From the NCBI RefSeq assembly GCF_900491935.1, contig NZ_UEXK01000004.1, positions 2,598,562 through 2,662,561 of the forward strand: DNA of 64,000 nt, read 5' to 3'. The notes below the pieces were generated by a model that searched no databases, was not told the origin of the DNA, and saw only the letters and a list, made by a program, of their open reading frames with translations. The translations under genes and the position numbers were made by a program. Of this stretch, positions 1 to 9,196 are shown in pieces. How positions within the stretch are numbered: position 1 is the first letter of the stretch; each line of letters begins with the position of its first letter. The stretch comes from Klenkia terrae (GTDB lineage: Bacteria > Actinomycetota > Actinomycetes > Mycobacteriales > Geodermatophilaceae).

Positions 1-15
1 CGACCCAGGTCTGAC

Positions 16-1416
16 TCAGCGACCAGAGATCTTGTCGGCAACGCGGGCGATCGGAGATGTTCGGGGAGCGCCGCCGAACTCCTGACGATCGGCCGCCCGG
101 TAGGCCACATAGAGGCTGCGGACGCCGATCCACCGCGCTGGCTCAGGCTCCCAGCCTCGCACCCGGCGATCCACCCACGGCAACTGCGCCAGGTCGGTGT
201 CTCGGCGCAGAACGAGGTCCCGCAATGTGCGACCGGCGAGGTTCGTGCCGGTGACTCCATGACCAACATAACCGCCGGCCCAACCAAGACCGGTCGTGTG
301 ATCGACAGACACACTTGCGCACCAATCGCGCGGGACGCCCAGGACGCCAGACCATGCATGGTCGAGGGCAGCGTCGGCAGCGGCTGGGAAGTACTGCCGC
401 AAGACAGCACGCAGCTGCTCCTGGGTGACACGATGGGTGTTGCCCCCGTCATCAGTACGAGAGCCGAAACGGTAGGGGATTCCGCGGCCGCCCAAGACGA
501 TCCGACCGTCCGCCGTGCGCTGCATGTAGCAGAACGAGTGCGCCCCATCCCCGACGAGCTCGGCTGAATCCCAGCCAATCTGCCCCCAGACGTCAGCTGG
601 GAGGGGCTCGGTGACGACCATGCTGCTGTTCATCGGCAACCAGACGCGCTTGGCGCCCTTGAGCTGGGCCGTGAACCCTTCAGTGGCGCGGATGACGTAA
701 TCAGCCGTGACCGTCCCCTGCGCGGTGACCGCTTCCCGTGGACGGATTTCCGTCACCCGGGTCTGCTCGAAGATGTCCACGCCGAGCCTCTCCACGACGT
801 CGGCCAATCCACTAGCCAGCTTGGCCGGCTGAATGCGCGCGCAGTGCGGGCTGAACTGCGATGACAGACCACCACCCAAACGGATCCGCTGAGCTGTCTC
901 AGTCGCCGTCAGCTCGATGAGGTCATCGGGCCCCCAGCCGGCCTTGCGCAGCGCCGGAAGGTGCTCGCGCAGGCGCTTCTCCTGAGCTCGATTAGTAGCG
1001 ACGTGCAGCAATCCGTCCTTCTGGATGTCGGCGTCGATACCCTCGGCTGCACAGACGTCGATCACCTCGTCGACGGCAGTGAACATCCGCTGCTGGAAGT
1101 CGACTGCGGCGGCCCAGCCATGCTGCGCGGCATACCGACGCAGCTGTCCCGGCGGCTCGGCGCTAAGCCACCCGCCGTTACGCCCCGACGCGCCGAAGCC
1201 CGCGAACTCGCTCTCAAGGATGGCAACCTGCAGGTCCGGCTGCGCCTTCTTCAAGTAGTAGGCCGTCCACAAGCCGGTGTAGCCAGCCCCCACAATGACT
1301 ACGTCATACCGGCGGTCTCCCGGCAGGGATGGCCGAGGCGTGGGCATTCCGGCTTGTCGGTGCCAGAAAGAGACGTTCCCGTTGACGAAATCGCGAGTGC
1401 GGGGCTGGGTTGTCAT
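16..1416 (-). CDS. FAD-dependent amine oxidoreductase (DAO / PuuB-like)
   Basis: The 466-residue protein has a dinucleotide-binding GAGYTG motif at residues 43-48 and an ASGRNGGW segment near 76-83, typical of the D-amino-acid oxidase (DAO) superfamily and of gamma-glutamylputrescine oxidase (PuuB)-like enzymes. It is predicted to be a cytoplasmic flavoprotein that oxidises an amine. Length is normal for the family. Neighbours are a PucR regulator, an aldehyde dehydrogenase, two cupins and an APC permease, a usual setting for amine catabolism. Because the next genes degrade nicotine, I infer that its substrate may be 4-methylaminobutyrate or 4-aminobutyrate from the nicotine side chain. pAO1 uses other oxidases for this step, so the substrate is a guess; the family call is firm. 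Confidence 0.8.
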   Translation of the reverse strand: MTTQPRTRDFVNGNVSFWHRQAGMPTPRPSLPGDRRYDVVIVGAGYTGLWTAYYLKKAQPDLQVAILESEFAGFGASGRNGGWLSAEPPGQLRRYAAQHGWAAAVDFQQRMFTAVDEVIDVCAAEGIDADIQKDGLLHVATNRAQEKRLREHLPALRKAGWGPDDLIELTATETAQRIRLGGGLSSQFSPHCARIQPAKLASGLADVVERLGVDIFEQTRVTEIRPREAVTAQGTVTADYVIRATEGFTAQLKGAKRVWLPMNSSMVVTEPLPADVWGQIGWDSAELVGDGAHSFCYMQRTADGRIVLGGRGIPYRFGSRTDDGGNTHRVTQEQLRAVLRQYFPAAADAALDHAWSGVLGVPRDWCASVSVDHTTGLGWAGGYVGHGVTGTNLAGRTLRDLVLRRDTDLAQLPWVDRRVRGWEPEPARWIGVRSLYVAYRAADRQEFGGAPRTSPIARVADKISGR

Positions 1417-1903
1417 AGCTTCCTACTCAGTTCGGAGGGACATCGCTGGTTCTGCTCGGCAGTCATCAGGCGTCGAGGGGTTGCGCCGCGGGCCGGGGCG
1501 ACTGCAAGCACGGCAGACCGGTGGCCAAGTCCGTCGGCCAAGGTGAGGCCGTGCCCTACCGAAGCGGAATGGACCCGAGGGTTGGGAGGATGAAGGGCTG
1601 GTCCGCCGACCCGAGCCACACGGTCATCGAGTTCGGGGCTCGGACCCCTTGCCACAGCTCCCAAGGTAGGGCGCAGAGCCTGGGAGCTGTATAAGCCTCC
1701 ACCACGAATAGTCGTTACTTGTTGTCCACCAGTACGAGCGACGGACGACCATCACCGTAGGAGCCGACGCTTGCCCTGCGGCTTTTCCGGGGGCTGGGAT
1801 CACGGGTGGTTGCCGGCCAGCGCGCGGCCCACGGACCCGGGGCAGATGAGAATCCGACCTCGCGGTGCATGTCCGGGCCAGGAGCTGGCCTCGGGGACAC
1901 CGC
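1417..1903. other. 487-bp intergenic region
   Basis: No convincing gene is present; the short frames are out-of-frame noise. It separates two genes on the minus strand (a PucR regulator upstream, the amine oxidoreductase downstream) and so should hold the oxidoreductase promoter. The only clear structure is the inverted repeat at 1654-1690. Confidence 0.5.
1654..1690. promoter_or_regulatory. 10-bp inverted repeat (terminator or operator)
   Basis: Perfect arms ACAGCTCCCA (1654-1663) and TGGGAGCTGT (1681-1690) flank a 17-base spacer. On the minus strand it lies after the PucR gene and before the amine oxidoreductase. It could therefore end PucR transcription or act as an operator for the oxidoreductase. 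No T-tract follows. Confidence 0.4.
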
Positions 1904-3319
1904 TTAGGAGCCGCCCGTGAGACGCCATGCTTGGAACGCAACCCAAGCTGCGGACAAGTCGGAGGAACGGCGCAGATCCAAACCGGTCAGGTCCTGTACG
2001 CGCTTCAGGCGATACGAGAGCGTCTGCCGATGAATCTGCAGTTCATCGGCCGTGTCTTGCCATCTTCTGTCGTTGCGCAGGTAAGCGAACAAGGTGGCCC
2101 GCAGCGAGCTGGACCGGTCATCATCGCCGGCCAGCGGTCCAAGCACTCTGCTGACGATGTCGTCAGCCTCCTTCTTCGACCGCGTCAACACCGATACTGA
2201 GGATCCTTCGTAGGCCGCCCAGCCCTTCGCCTCTTCTGCAGAGGTCAGTACTTTGCCTGCTTCGACCGCCGCGGCCCGTGCGTCCGCGATATCGGTGAAG
2301 ACCGAGCTGATCCCGGCGGTTGTCACCAGGACGTCCATAGCCCCTCGAAACGAACCCAGCTCATCCGCTGGCACAAGAGCTAGGTCATGAACCCTCCCGG
2401 GTCCGACCAAGACCGATAGCTGCAGGCAGGCGCTGGCCCTAGCCATGTGCGGCCCGACGGCCTTGCTGACGGCAACGAGATGAAACCCCTCAGAGAGCTC
2501 GTGGGGCGACAAGAAGCTTCGTAGAGCGCGCGCATCTGCAGTTCCGTTGAGGACTGCGTGCATGAGACGGGCCATCACCTCAGATCGCCTGTCCGCAGCG
2601 TCAAGGAGTCGGTCCACCGCACTGCGCAGGACCTGGAGCAAGTGGACTAGCAGGAAGCTGTCGAGAGGCTCCCCAGGGAACTCGCTCAGAACCACCTGCG
2701 CGCGGTGGCGACCCTCCAATGGGTAGGAACGGACCACGTCACGGATGCCATCCAGTGACCCCTCCGGCCTGGCCGATGTGAGCAAGGACAGGCCGGTGGT
2801 CTGGTCAAGGACGTCAATCCCGATATTGAGCTGAGCCGCCAGGTCAGCCACAAGCGAGGTGGCGTTGCCGTCTGCGGAGGCGGCCAGGTGGTACAGCTTG
2901 CTGAGCGCGAGGACCTGAAGGGTCTGATCGGTGGTATTCGCTGCTGCCACGTGCCGCGCGACCACCGCATACGACGTTCGTCGGCCCGCCAGGAGGATCG
3001 GGAAATGCCTGCGGTCGGCCTCTGCCAACATCCGGCCAGTGAGTTTGGGCGCGACGTCATGATCGCCGATGACCATCCCGGCTAGCCCGGCCTCATCTAG
3101 TCGCGCCACAAACTCGACTTGTTCAGCGGCCAGCCTGGGGACACACAACCCGACGGTCATCAGCAGCTCGTGCGGACCAAGCCACTCCACCGGATCGGCC
3201 ATCTCGCAGCTGTGGGCCCACAGAATCTCACGCATCTGCCCAAGCCCCCCAGCGAGGACACTGATGTCGAGGCTGTGTGCCCCCACGATGTCGGCCACTG
3301 TCAGGACACGTCCGCGCAT
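1904..3319 (-). CDS. PucR-family transcriptional regulator
   Basis: The 471-residue protein starts with a PucR-type N-terminal sensor region (residues about 1-125, opening LTVADIVGAHSLDISVLAGG). It ends with the PucR C-terminal helix-turn-helix (about 410-460; LQIHRQTLSYRLKRVQDLTG). PucR regulators respond to purines, amines or related metabolites and usually control adjacent catabolic genes. It sits between the amine oxidoreductase (same strand) and the divergent cupin and aldehyde dehydrogenase genes, so these are its likely targets. The ATG start at 3319 gives the full N-terminal domain. The inducer is unknown. Confidence 0.85.
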   Translation of the reverse strand: MRGRVLTVADIVGAHSLDISVLAGGLGQMREILWAHSCEMADPVEWLGPHELLMTVGLCVPRLAAEQVEFVARLDEAGLAGMVIGDHDVAPKLTGRMLAEADRRHFPILLAGRRTSYAVVARHVAAANTTDQTLQVLALSKLYHLAASADGNATSLVADLAAQLNIGIDVLDQTTGLSLLTSARPEGSLDGIRDVVRSYPLEGRHRAQVVLSEFPGEPLDSFLLVHLLQVLRSAVDRLLDAADRRSEVMARLMHAVLNGTADARALRSFLSPHELSEGFHLVAVSKAVGPHMARASACLQLSVLVGPGRVHDLALVPADELGSFRGAMDVLVTTAGISSVFTDIADARAAAVEAGKVLTSAEEAKGWAAYEGSSVSVLTRSKKEADDIVSRVLGPLAGDDDRSSSLRATLFAYLRNDRRWQDTADELQIHRQTLSYRLKRVQDLTGLDLRRSSDLSAAWVAFQAWRLTGGS

Positions 3320-3574
3320 GCCGCAAAGTTAGCCTCACGTATAGCTCGACGGTCAGATTCATAGCGTCTGCTAGTTCATCGGGTTCACTCCGCCCCCTAG
3401 CGTCTGGCCCGGCGAACCGCCGAGCCCCAGGGGCGCCGCGGACTGCCGCACAGTGAGGCGATGCCCGACCCTGGCTGATACGCCAGCCACCCATGTCTGA
3501 CCACGACAACGAGGTGTACAGATGACGCATTCAGCCCAACGCTCCGTGAGCGGAGCCCCGAGGACCCACTCCGT

Positions 3575-3943
3575 GTGCCAGGCGCGACGAGCATGACCAG
3601 CTTCGACGACGGCGACCTCGCATGGCCCCCGCCTCAGCCGGTCCCTTCAGAGCGGGTGCTGTCGGGAGACCCCCACATGAGCACGGTCCGCCATCACCAA
3701 ACCGAACACGCTGAGTTCGGGCGATGGACGGTGACCCCCGGGTCGTTCACCACAGTGAGGGACGGCCAGGACGAGTACATCTACGTCATCGACGGAGACG
3801 GCGACCTGGTCTCCGCCGACGGTGTCGTAACTCGTCTTGGGCCTGGGGTGTCGGCAGTGCTGGCTGATGGTTGGACTGGCCGATGGGACATACGCACCCC
3901 GCTCACCAAGGTCTACACCCTGATCAACACTGTCAAACGCTGA
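3575..3943 (+). CDS. small cupin-domain protein (DUF861-like)
   Basis: The 122-residue protein contains a single cupin barrel with the run EFGRWTVTPGSF and a Y-V-I-D-G-D-G turn, similar to the cupin_3/DUF861 group. Such cupins are common beside PuuB-like oxidases and aldehyde dehydrogenases, but their reactions are mostly unknown. It diverges from the PucR gene and precedes the aldehyde dehydrogenase by about 240 bases. The GTG start at 3575 has GAGG nine bases upstream; an ATG at 3593 is an alternative that would lose six residues. Confidence 0.65.
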   Translation: MPGATSMTSFDDGDLAWPPPQPVPSERVLSGDPHMSTVRHHQTEHAEFGRWTVTPGSFTTVRDGQDEYIYVIDGDGDLVSADGVVTRLGPGVSAVLADGWTGRWDIRTPLTKVYTLINTVKR

Positions 3944-4183
3944 AGGCAGCGCCACGCGGGCTCAACCGGGCCGACGTAACGCCCAGCAATTGCACCCTCA
4001 TCCTCAGCACTGCAGCCGAAGGCGAGCGGGTCGTCGGCTATCGGATACCGAGCGGCCCGCTCGAGGCCTCAGGCCAGCTGCGCGGATTGGATCTGTGGGC
4101 CGGCCTCGCCATGTCACCTTGCCCACCATCGCACTCGAGGGCCAGCCAGCAGCGCCTCATCTTCAATACCAGGAGGACAAGTG

Positions 4184-5617
4184 ATGGCTACGCCGTACTG
4201 GATCGCTGGCGAACCAAAACTAGGTGATGACCCCCTAGAGGTCTTCTCACCATATGACGGCCGGGCCGTCGGTCGCACCACGCTGGCGGTGCCGCAGGAT
4301 GTCGAGGCAGCCATCGCCACCGCTCATCAAGCCCAGGCCACCTGCGCCTCCGCCCCAGCGCATGTCCGTGCCGCTGCGTTGGACCACGTGTCGCGGGAGC
4401 TGTCGACGCGCGTCGAGGAGATCGCTGCAGTCCTGACCGCCGAATCAGGCAAACCGCTGAAGTGGGCCCGCATCGAGGTCGCCCGGGCATCCTCGACCTT
4501 TCGCTGGGGAGCCGAGGAAGCTCGCCGGTGGTCAGGCAGCGTCCAACGATTGGACACCGATCCGGCGGCAACCGGTCGCATGGCCCTCGTTCGCCGTGCG
4601 CCTCGCGGCCCTGTGCTGGGCATCGCGCCATTCAACTTTCCGCTGAACCTAGTCGCCCACAAGGTCGCGCCAGCCATCGCTGTGGGCACCCCAATCGTGC
4701 TCAAGCCCGCCCCGGCAACCCCACTTACGGCACTGCTGCTCGGCGAGATCCTGGCCGAGACCGACCTTCCGAAGGGGGCGTGGTCAATTCTCCCCGTCAC
4801 CAATGACGTGGCCAGCGTCATGGTGACCGATCCGCGACTACCCGTCGTGTCCTTCACCGGCTCGGTCCCCGTGGGCTGGGCGATACGCGACGCCGTTCCC
4901 CGCAAGCACGTCACCCTGGAGTTGGGGGGAAACGCTGCCGTGGTCGTAGCCCCCGACCAGGATGAAGACGACCTCGCCCATGCAGCAGCGCGTATTGCAA
5001 CCTTCGCCATGTACCAAGCCGGCCAGTCCTGCATCTCGGTGCAGCGCGTATTCGCCCACCGCGAGATCGCGGAACAGCTCACCACCAAGATCGTCGAGGT
5101 GGTGCAGCAGCTAGGTACCGGCGACCCCGCAGATGACAACACCGACGTAGGGCCCCTGATCGACGAGGTGGCCGCGTGCCGAGTCGAGGTATGGGTTGAG
5201 GAGGCAGTTGCAGCTGGCGCCACCCTCCTCACCGGTGGGACCAGGTCCGGCGCCGCCTACACCCCGACCGTGCTTACCGATGTGCCCCGGGACGCCAAGG
5301 TGTCCCGCGAGGAGATTTTCGGTCCTGTCGTCGTCGTGGAGACAGTCGACTCCATCGACGAGGCTTTCGACCGAGTCAACGACAGCCGCTTTGGACTGCA
5401 GGCCGGCGTTTTCACCCACGACCTCCAGTTGGCGTTCCGCGCCGCTCACGAGCTCGAGGTCGGAGGCGTGGTCATCGGTGACGTACCGAGTTTTCGGGCC
5501 GACCAGATGCCGTACGGCGGTCTCAAGGACTCCGGTACGGGCCGAGAAGGTGTACGTGCAGCCATGGAGGACCTCACCGAGGAACGGGTGCTCGTCCTAA
5601 CCGGGATCACTTTGTGA
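4184..5617 (+). CDS. aldehyde dehydrogenase (candidate succinate-semialdehyde dehydrogenase)
   Basis: The 477-residue protein is a full-length NAD(P)-dependent aldehyde dehydrogenase. It has the PFNFPLN segment, the cofactor loop FTGSVPVG, the catalytic glutamate in LELGGN and the catalytic cysteine in GQSCISVQR. The ATG at 4184 is preferred over the overlapping GTG at 4181 because AGGAGG (4171-4176) is then seven bases away. In this setting it probably oxidises the aldehyde released by the neighbouring amine oxidoreductase. If the amine is 4-methylaminobutyrate, this would be succinate semialdehyde, giving succinate for the TCA cycle. Family certain; substrate inferred. Confidence 0.85.
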   Translation: MATPYWIAGEPKLGDDPLEVFSPYDGRAVGRTTLAVPQDVEAAIATAHQAQATCASAPAHVRAAALDHVSRELSTRVEEIAAVLTAESGKPLKWARIEVARASSTFRWGAEEARRWSGSVQRLDTDPAATGRMALVRRAPRGPVLGIAPFNFPLNLVAHKVAPAIAVGTPIVLKPAPATPLTALLLGEILAETDLPKGAWSILPVTNDVASVMVTDPRLPVVSFTGSVPVGWAIRDAVPRKHVTLELGGNAAVVVAPDQDEDDLAHAAARIATFAMYQAGQSCISVQRVFAHREIAEQLTTKIVEVVQQLGTGDPADDNTDVGPLIDEVAACRVEVWVEEAVAAGATLLTGGTRSGAAYTPTVLTDVPRDAKVSREEIFGPVVVVETVDSIDEAFDRVNDSRFGLQAGVFTHDLQLAFRAAHELEVGGVVIGDVPSFRADQMPYGGLKDSGTGREGVRAAMEDLTEERVLVLTGITL

Positions 5618-5820
5618 ACTGTTGCTGCCTTCGCACCTGTGGGCGGTCCGCTGCCAGCTAGTCAGCCGTCGCGGCATTGGAACGAACACCCACTTCGGCA
5701 TCCCTCCTCTGGCACATGCATGCAAGACGGTGACCGGGTGTGGTTCCCGGACAGCGTCAGACAAATCGCTGCAGGGACCGTAGGGTTGAGGGCTCAGCTA
5801 CGACACGGAGAGGGCTAACC

Positions 5821-6018
5821 ATGAGCCTGGGACCAGAGTGGCACCGAGCCATCGGTACGTCTGTCATCCAGCTCAAGGAACCAGCCGCCCACTCGCAGGC
5901 TGCGGTCGATCTGATGCAGTGGACCCTGGACCAGATCGAACAAGCGCACCACGCCTCAGATGCCGGTGTGGCCGAGCTCCGCCGAGTTCTTGCTGAAGCG
6001 AGGTCATCCCAAGGGTAG
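5821..6018 (+). CDS. hypothetical small protein
   Basis: A 65-residue frame opens at ATG 5821 with GGAGAGG eight bases upstream. The product is predicted largely helical and amphipathic (for example AAVDLMQWTLDQIEQAHHA), without cysteines or a membrane segment. I do not recognise it. It lies alone between the aldehyde dehydrogenase and the converging cupin gene. The good ribosome-binding site is the main support; codon use is compatible with coding but the frame is short. Confidence 0.35.
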   Translation: MSLGPEWHRAIGTSVIQLKEPAAHSQAAVDLMQWTLDQIEQAHHASDAGVAELRRVLAEARSSQG

Positions 6019-6234
6019 GAGCGGACGGTCAACGCTCAGTTCCTAGATTGGCCGGCAACACGCCTGCACTGCCAAGGATACTGGACGATCCGGTCCATCC
6101 ACCGATCAACCGAGGCTGATCACGGCCGATGAGTTCGGATGACCACGTTCCAACAGCGCCGGGAACCTACGACCTGAGCCCGTTCGTGTCGGATCCGCGG
6201 CCCCCGTGACCGCGGATCCGCCTCGTGGAGAGGC

Positions 6235-6585
6235 TCAGTCAGCGAGCACCCAGAACTCGCGGAACCGGGTGTGGAACGTCCACGTCGACATATGCCCCTT
6301 GGGCAAGAAGGCGGCGTCGCCGGCCTTCACCTCGATGGCACTGCCGTCCTCGAGCTCAATCCGTGCCTCACCCTCAAGGACGTAGATCATCTCGTTCTCG
6401 GTGAGCTCATAAGTCGTCTTCGCCGGGTCGCACTCGAAGAATCCGCATCCTCGCGAGCCGTTGGTGTAGTCCTCGTGCAGGGTGAAGCCGCGCCCTGCGG
6501 GCTCTCCGCTGTGCACGATCACCCCCTCAGGCTGCCAGGTCTCGAACAAGGCTGAACCTGCGCTCGCCGACTTCAACTCGGCCAT
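6235..6585 (-). CDS. cupin-domain protein (DUF861 / EutQ-like)
   Basis: The 116-residue protein is a single cupin barrel: the motif regions GCGFFECDPAKTTY, EMIYVLEGEARIELEDG and GDAAFLPKGHMSTW match the cupin_3 group. The ATG at 6585 is chosen because GGAGG (6591-6595) lies five bases upstream; an upstream ATG at 6603 lacks this. It diverges from the permease gene at 7097. It is a second cupin in the amine module, with unknown reaction. The metal-ligand histidines of classic cupins are only partly present. Confidence 0.75.
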   Translation of the reverse strand: MAELKSASAGSALFETWQPEGVIVHSGEPAGRGFTLHEDYTNGSRGCGFFECDPAKTTYELTENEMIYVLEGEARIELEDGSAIEVKAGDAAFLPKGHMSTWTFHTRFREFWVLAD

Positions 6586-7096
6586 GTGGATCCTCCAGTT
6601 CATCGGGCGGGAGCCCCAATCCTGACCATCTCTGGACGTACTGGGATTGCGAAATCCGGCAACCTTGAGCCCGCGATTGCACCCTCGATGCAGGGTTCGG
6701 ACTGTCGGGCGGCAGATAGAAGCCCTTCACCCCATCGCTACGCGCAATGTCTGAGGCCGGCACCGGACCCTCAACCTAGGGCGGGGGAGAGGGCTGAGGG
6801 TCGGGCCCCATCGCGCGATGACCGAGATCGCCCCCATCGCTTGCGCGTGCCACCCCACGTGAGCTGGCTGCCTCCCACGACGCCTGACCACCTGAGTGGG
6901 TGCTTACGCGCGGCACCGTGAGCTGCGACTACGCCGTGCCAGCTACATCGAGCCGGGCCACGGGTGCGATCAGCCCCCCGCCGGCGGTTGCTGAGATGAG
7001 CAATCAAGAGCGCACATATTGCAGGGAAGAGGACATGTGGGGCCATGTGATCACTCTCATACTTCCCGCGCTGGCCACCGCTAACGAGGAGAAGAA
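6586..7096. other. 511-bp divergent intergenic region
   Basis: No gene is supported. The region separates the cupin (minus) and permease (plus) genes and must hold two promoters. A weak inverted repeat, ACCCTCA (near 6769) with TGAGGGT (near 6797), is visible. I cannot assign -35/-10 boxes with confidence. Confidence 0.4.
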
Positions 7097-8560
7097 ATGA
7101 CGTCAGACGTCACCGATGGTGCACGGGACGGCCACGAAGAAACCGGTCATGGGGAGCTGAGCGGCCTGCAGCAGGGCACGCTGAGTCTGCCCAAGGCCCT
7201 GGGTCTTGCGGTCGTCACCTTCAGTCCCGTACTCATGGCCGCCACCGCACCAGCTCTGGCTGGTCCGGTAGCGGGTTCCAGCGCCTGGTTGTCAGTCCTT
7301 GCCGGAACAGTTCTCGTCGCGTTCATCGGCCTGGCGATCGTGCCCTTCGCCCGGCGCTACGTGGTGTCTGGCGCGCTGTACTCCTACATCGACAACGTGC
7401 TCGGGGTAAAGGCCAGCACCCTGGCGGGGGCTTCGCTGGCCGTCGGTTACGCAGTCGGGGTGATTGTTTGCCTCCAGGTGTTCGGGGTGTACACCGGAAG
7501 CTTCATCGCCACCGTCTTCGACCTGCCCGCGGCCAACGGCCTGGGCGGTCAGACAGTCATCTACATCCTCACCATGCTCAGCATCACCTGGTTCGCCATC
7601 CGTGGGCTGGATACCTCCACCCGACTGAGCATTGGCCTCCTGTTCGTCTCCGCGCCCATTGTGGCCTTGGTCCTCATCGCGAACGTCTTCACCGACGGGT
7701 TCGCCTTCGGTGACCAGTTCACGTTCACCGACTTCACGTGGGGTGGGTTCTTCGCCGGCATCGTCCTGTCGGCCACCTTCTTCGTCGGCTTCGAATCCAG
7801 CGCAGCGACCGCTCTGGAGACCAAGAACCCGATGCGCACCATCCCCCGACTCATGACTTTGGTGCCGGTGATCGTCGGTGGCGTCGGGCTAGTCGCCACG
7901 CTCCTCACCGTGCCGGTCCTGCCGGCCATCGCCGACGCCACTGCGGCTGGTGAATCGCCCCTGTCGGCGATGGCAGACAACGCAGGGCTCGGCGTCCTGG
8001 CGCCGGTAGCTGACCTGTTCTTGGCCATCACCTGCTACGCGGTCGTTCTCGGGTTCATGAACTACGCGCCCCGTGTGTGGGCCACGATGGCCGTCGACGG
8101 GCTTCTCCCGACCGCCCTGGGACACGTCGATGAGAAGCGTCGGACCCCGGTCCGCGCGATCGTTGTCGTGTCCGTGATCTCCACGATCGTTCCGATCGTC
8201 CTAGCAGCTGTCAGCGGCGGCACTCCGCTCGACGTCTACGCCCACGTTGCCACGCTGTACCCGTACTACTGGGTCATCCCGTACATGCTGATCTGCGTCG
8301 GGGCGATCGTCATGCTCGGCCGCCGGCACGAGCTCAAGGCCGGAACGGCGATTGTCGCCGTCATCGGCGGGGCTGGCTTCGGCTACGTGTGGCTCAGTGC
8401 GGTTCTCAACCCCACCGGGACGTCGTTCGACGCCATGACATGGGCGGCTCCGATCACCATCGCCCTCGCATTGCTCATCGTCGTGCCCATGCGCATGAAG
8501 GCACATCGCGACACCAGCCGCACCCCTAAGAAGTACGCCGGACTTCACCAGGACGACTGA
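7097..8560 (+). CDS. APC-family amino acid/amine permease
   Basis: The 487-residue integral membrane protein has about twelve hydrophobic segments and the conserved first-helix region (LGLAVVTFSPVLMAATAPAL) of the amino acid-polyamine-organocation (APC) superfamily. GAGGAG lies a few bases before the ATG. It probably imports the substrate of the surrounding pathway at the cytoplasmic membrane. In this island that may be nicotine itself, a nicotine-derived amine, or an unrelated amino acid or polyamine. Substrate cannot be read from sequence. It is followed by a long hairpin at 8725-8767. Confidence 0.85.
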   Translation: MTSDVTDGARDGHEETGHGELSGLQQGTLSLPKALGLAVVTFSPVLMAATAPALAGPVAGSSAWLSVLAGTVLVAFIGLAIVPFARRYVVSGALYSYIDNVLGVKASTLAGASLAVGYAVGVIVCLQVFGVYTGSFIATVFDLPAANGLGGQTVIYILTMLSITWFAIRGLDTSTRLSIGLLFVSAPIVALVLIANVFTDGFAFGDQFTFTDFTWGGFFAGIVLSATFFVGFESSAATALETKNPMRTIPRLMTLVPVIVGGVGLVATLLTVPVLPAIADATAAGESPLSAMADNAGLGVLAPVADLFLAITCYAVVLGFMNYAPRVWATMAVDGLLPTALGHVDEKRRTPVRAIVVVSVISTIVPIVLAAVSGGTPLDVYAHVATLYPYYWVIPYMLICVGAIVMLGRRHELKAGTAIVAVIGGAGFGYVWLSAVLNPTGTSFDAMTWAAPITIALALLIVVPMRMKAHRDTSRTPKKYAGLHQDD

Positions 8561-9196
8561 ACACGACCGCAGACCCAAACGCGCCACGCCGGGAGACCCC
8601 GGGAGCGCCCCGGCTCATCGGCTGCCAGCGGCAACTGCCCGAACTTGCTGGCGACAGCAAGTCTGGGGCCCCTCAGTAGCCACCCTCCTCCACCGGAGGT
8701 GCCGTGGATGGGTTGCCCGTCACTGACCTCGGCTCGGCCACCACCTCGTGGTGGCCGAGCCGAGGTCCGTTCAGCCTGGTGCCCCAGCAGAACATCCGTT
8801 GCCTCGGCCACCCCCGATTGATTACGCGCCGCAGCAGCCCGGCGCCACCGACATCCTGCGCGAGCCCGGGCGATGCAAAGACCCCCGGCGCAGGTGGTGT
8901 AAATGGGGCATCCCGGTCGACTGCCGCTGCCATTGTGGCTCTCTACATATGGGGCAGCGGCCCATCGTTGCGCCGACCACCTATCGGCGGCGTCCGAAGC
9001 GTCGAGCCGGTCAGCCTCCTCGGAATCCGCAACCAAGACGACGTCTTTGTCTGCCGAGGGCAAGCCTGCAGAGCAGGTGGTCAATCGATACTTACGTCCA
9101 CACGCCTCGGATTCGGTGACGCCACGCCACTAGGCAGCGTCGCCGGGACAGTGCAGCGTGCCACGACCAGCGGTGAATTGTTCTGGAGAGGGCCTT
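8561..9196. other. 636-bp intergenic region
   Basis: No gene is supported here. It holds the 20-bp hairpin at 8725-8767. Its right part should hold the promoter of the hydrolase at 9197. Confidence 0.45.
8725..8767 (+). terminator. perfect 20-bp hairpin after the permease
   Basis: The left arm 8725-8744 (GACCTCGGCTCGGCCACCAC) is perfectly complementary to 8748-8767, with a 3-base CTC loop. It lies 164 bases after the permease stop. No T-tract follows, as is common for actinobacterial terminators. Because the arms are long and the loop tiny, a cruciform or regulatory role is also possible. Confidence 0.6.
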
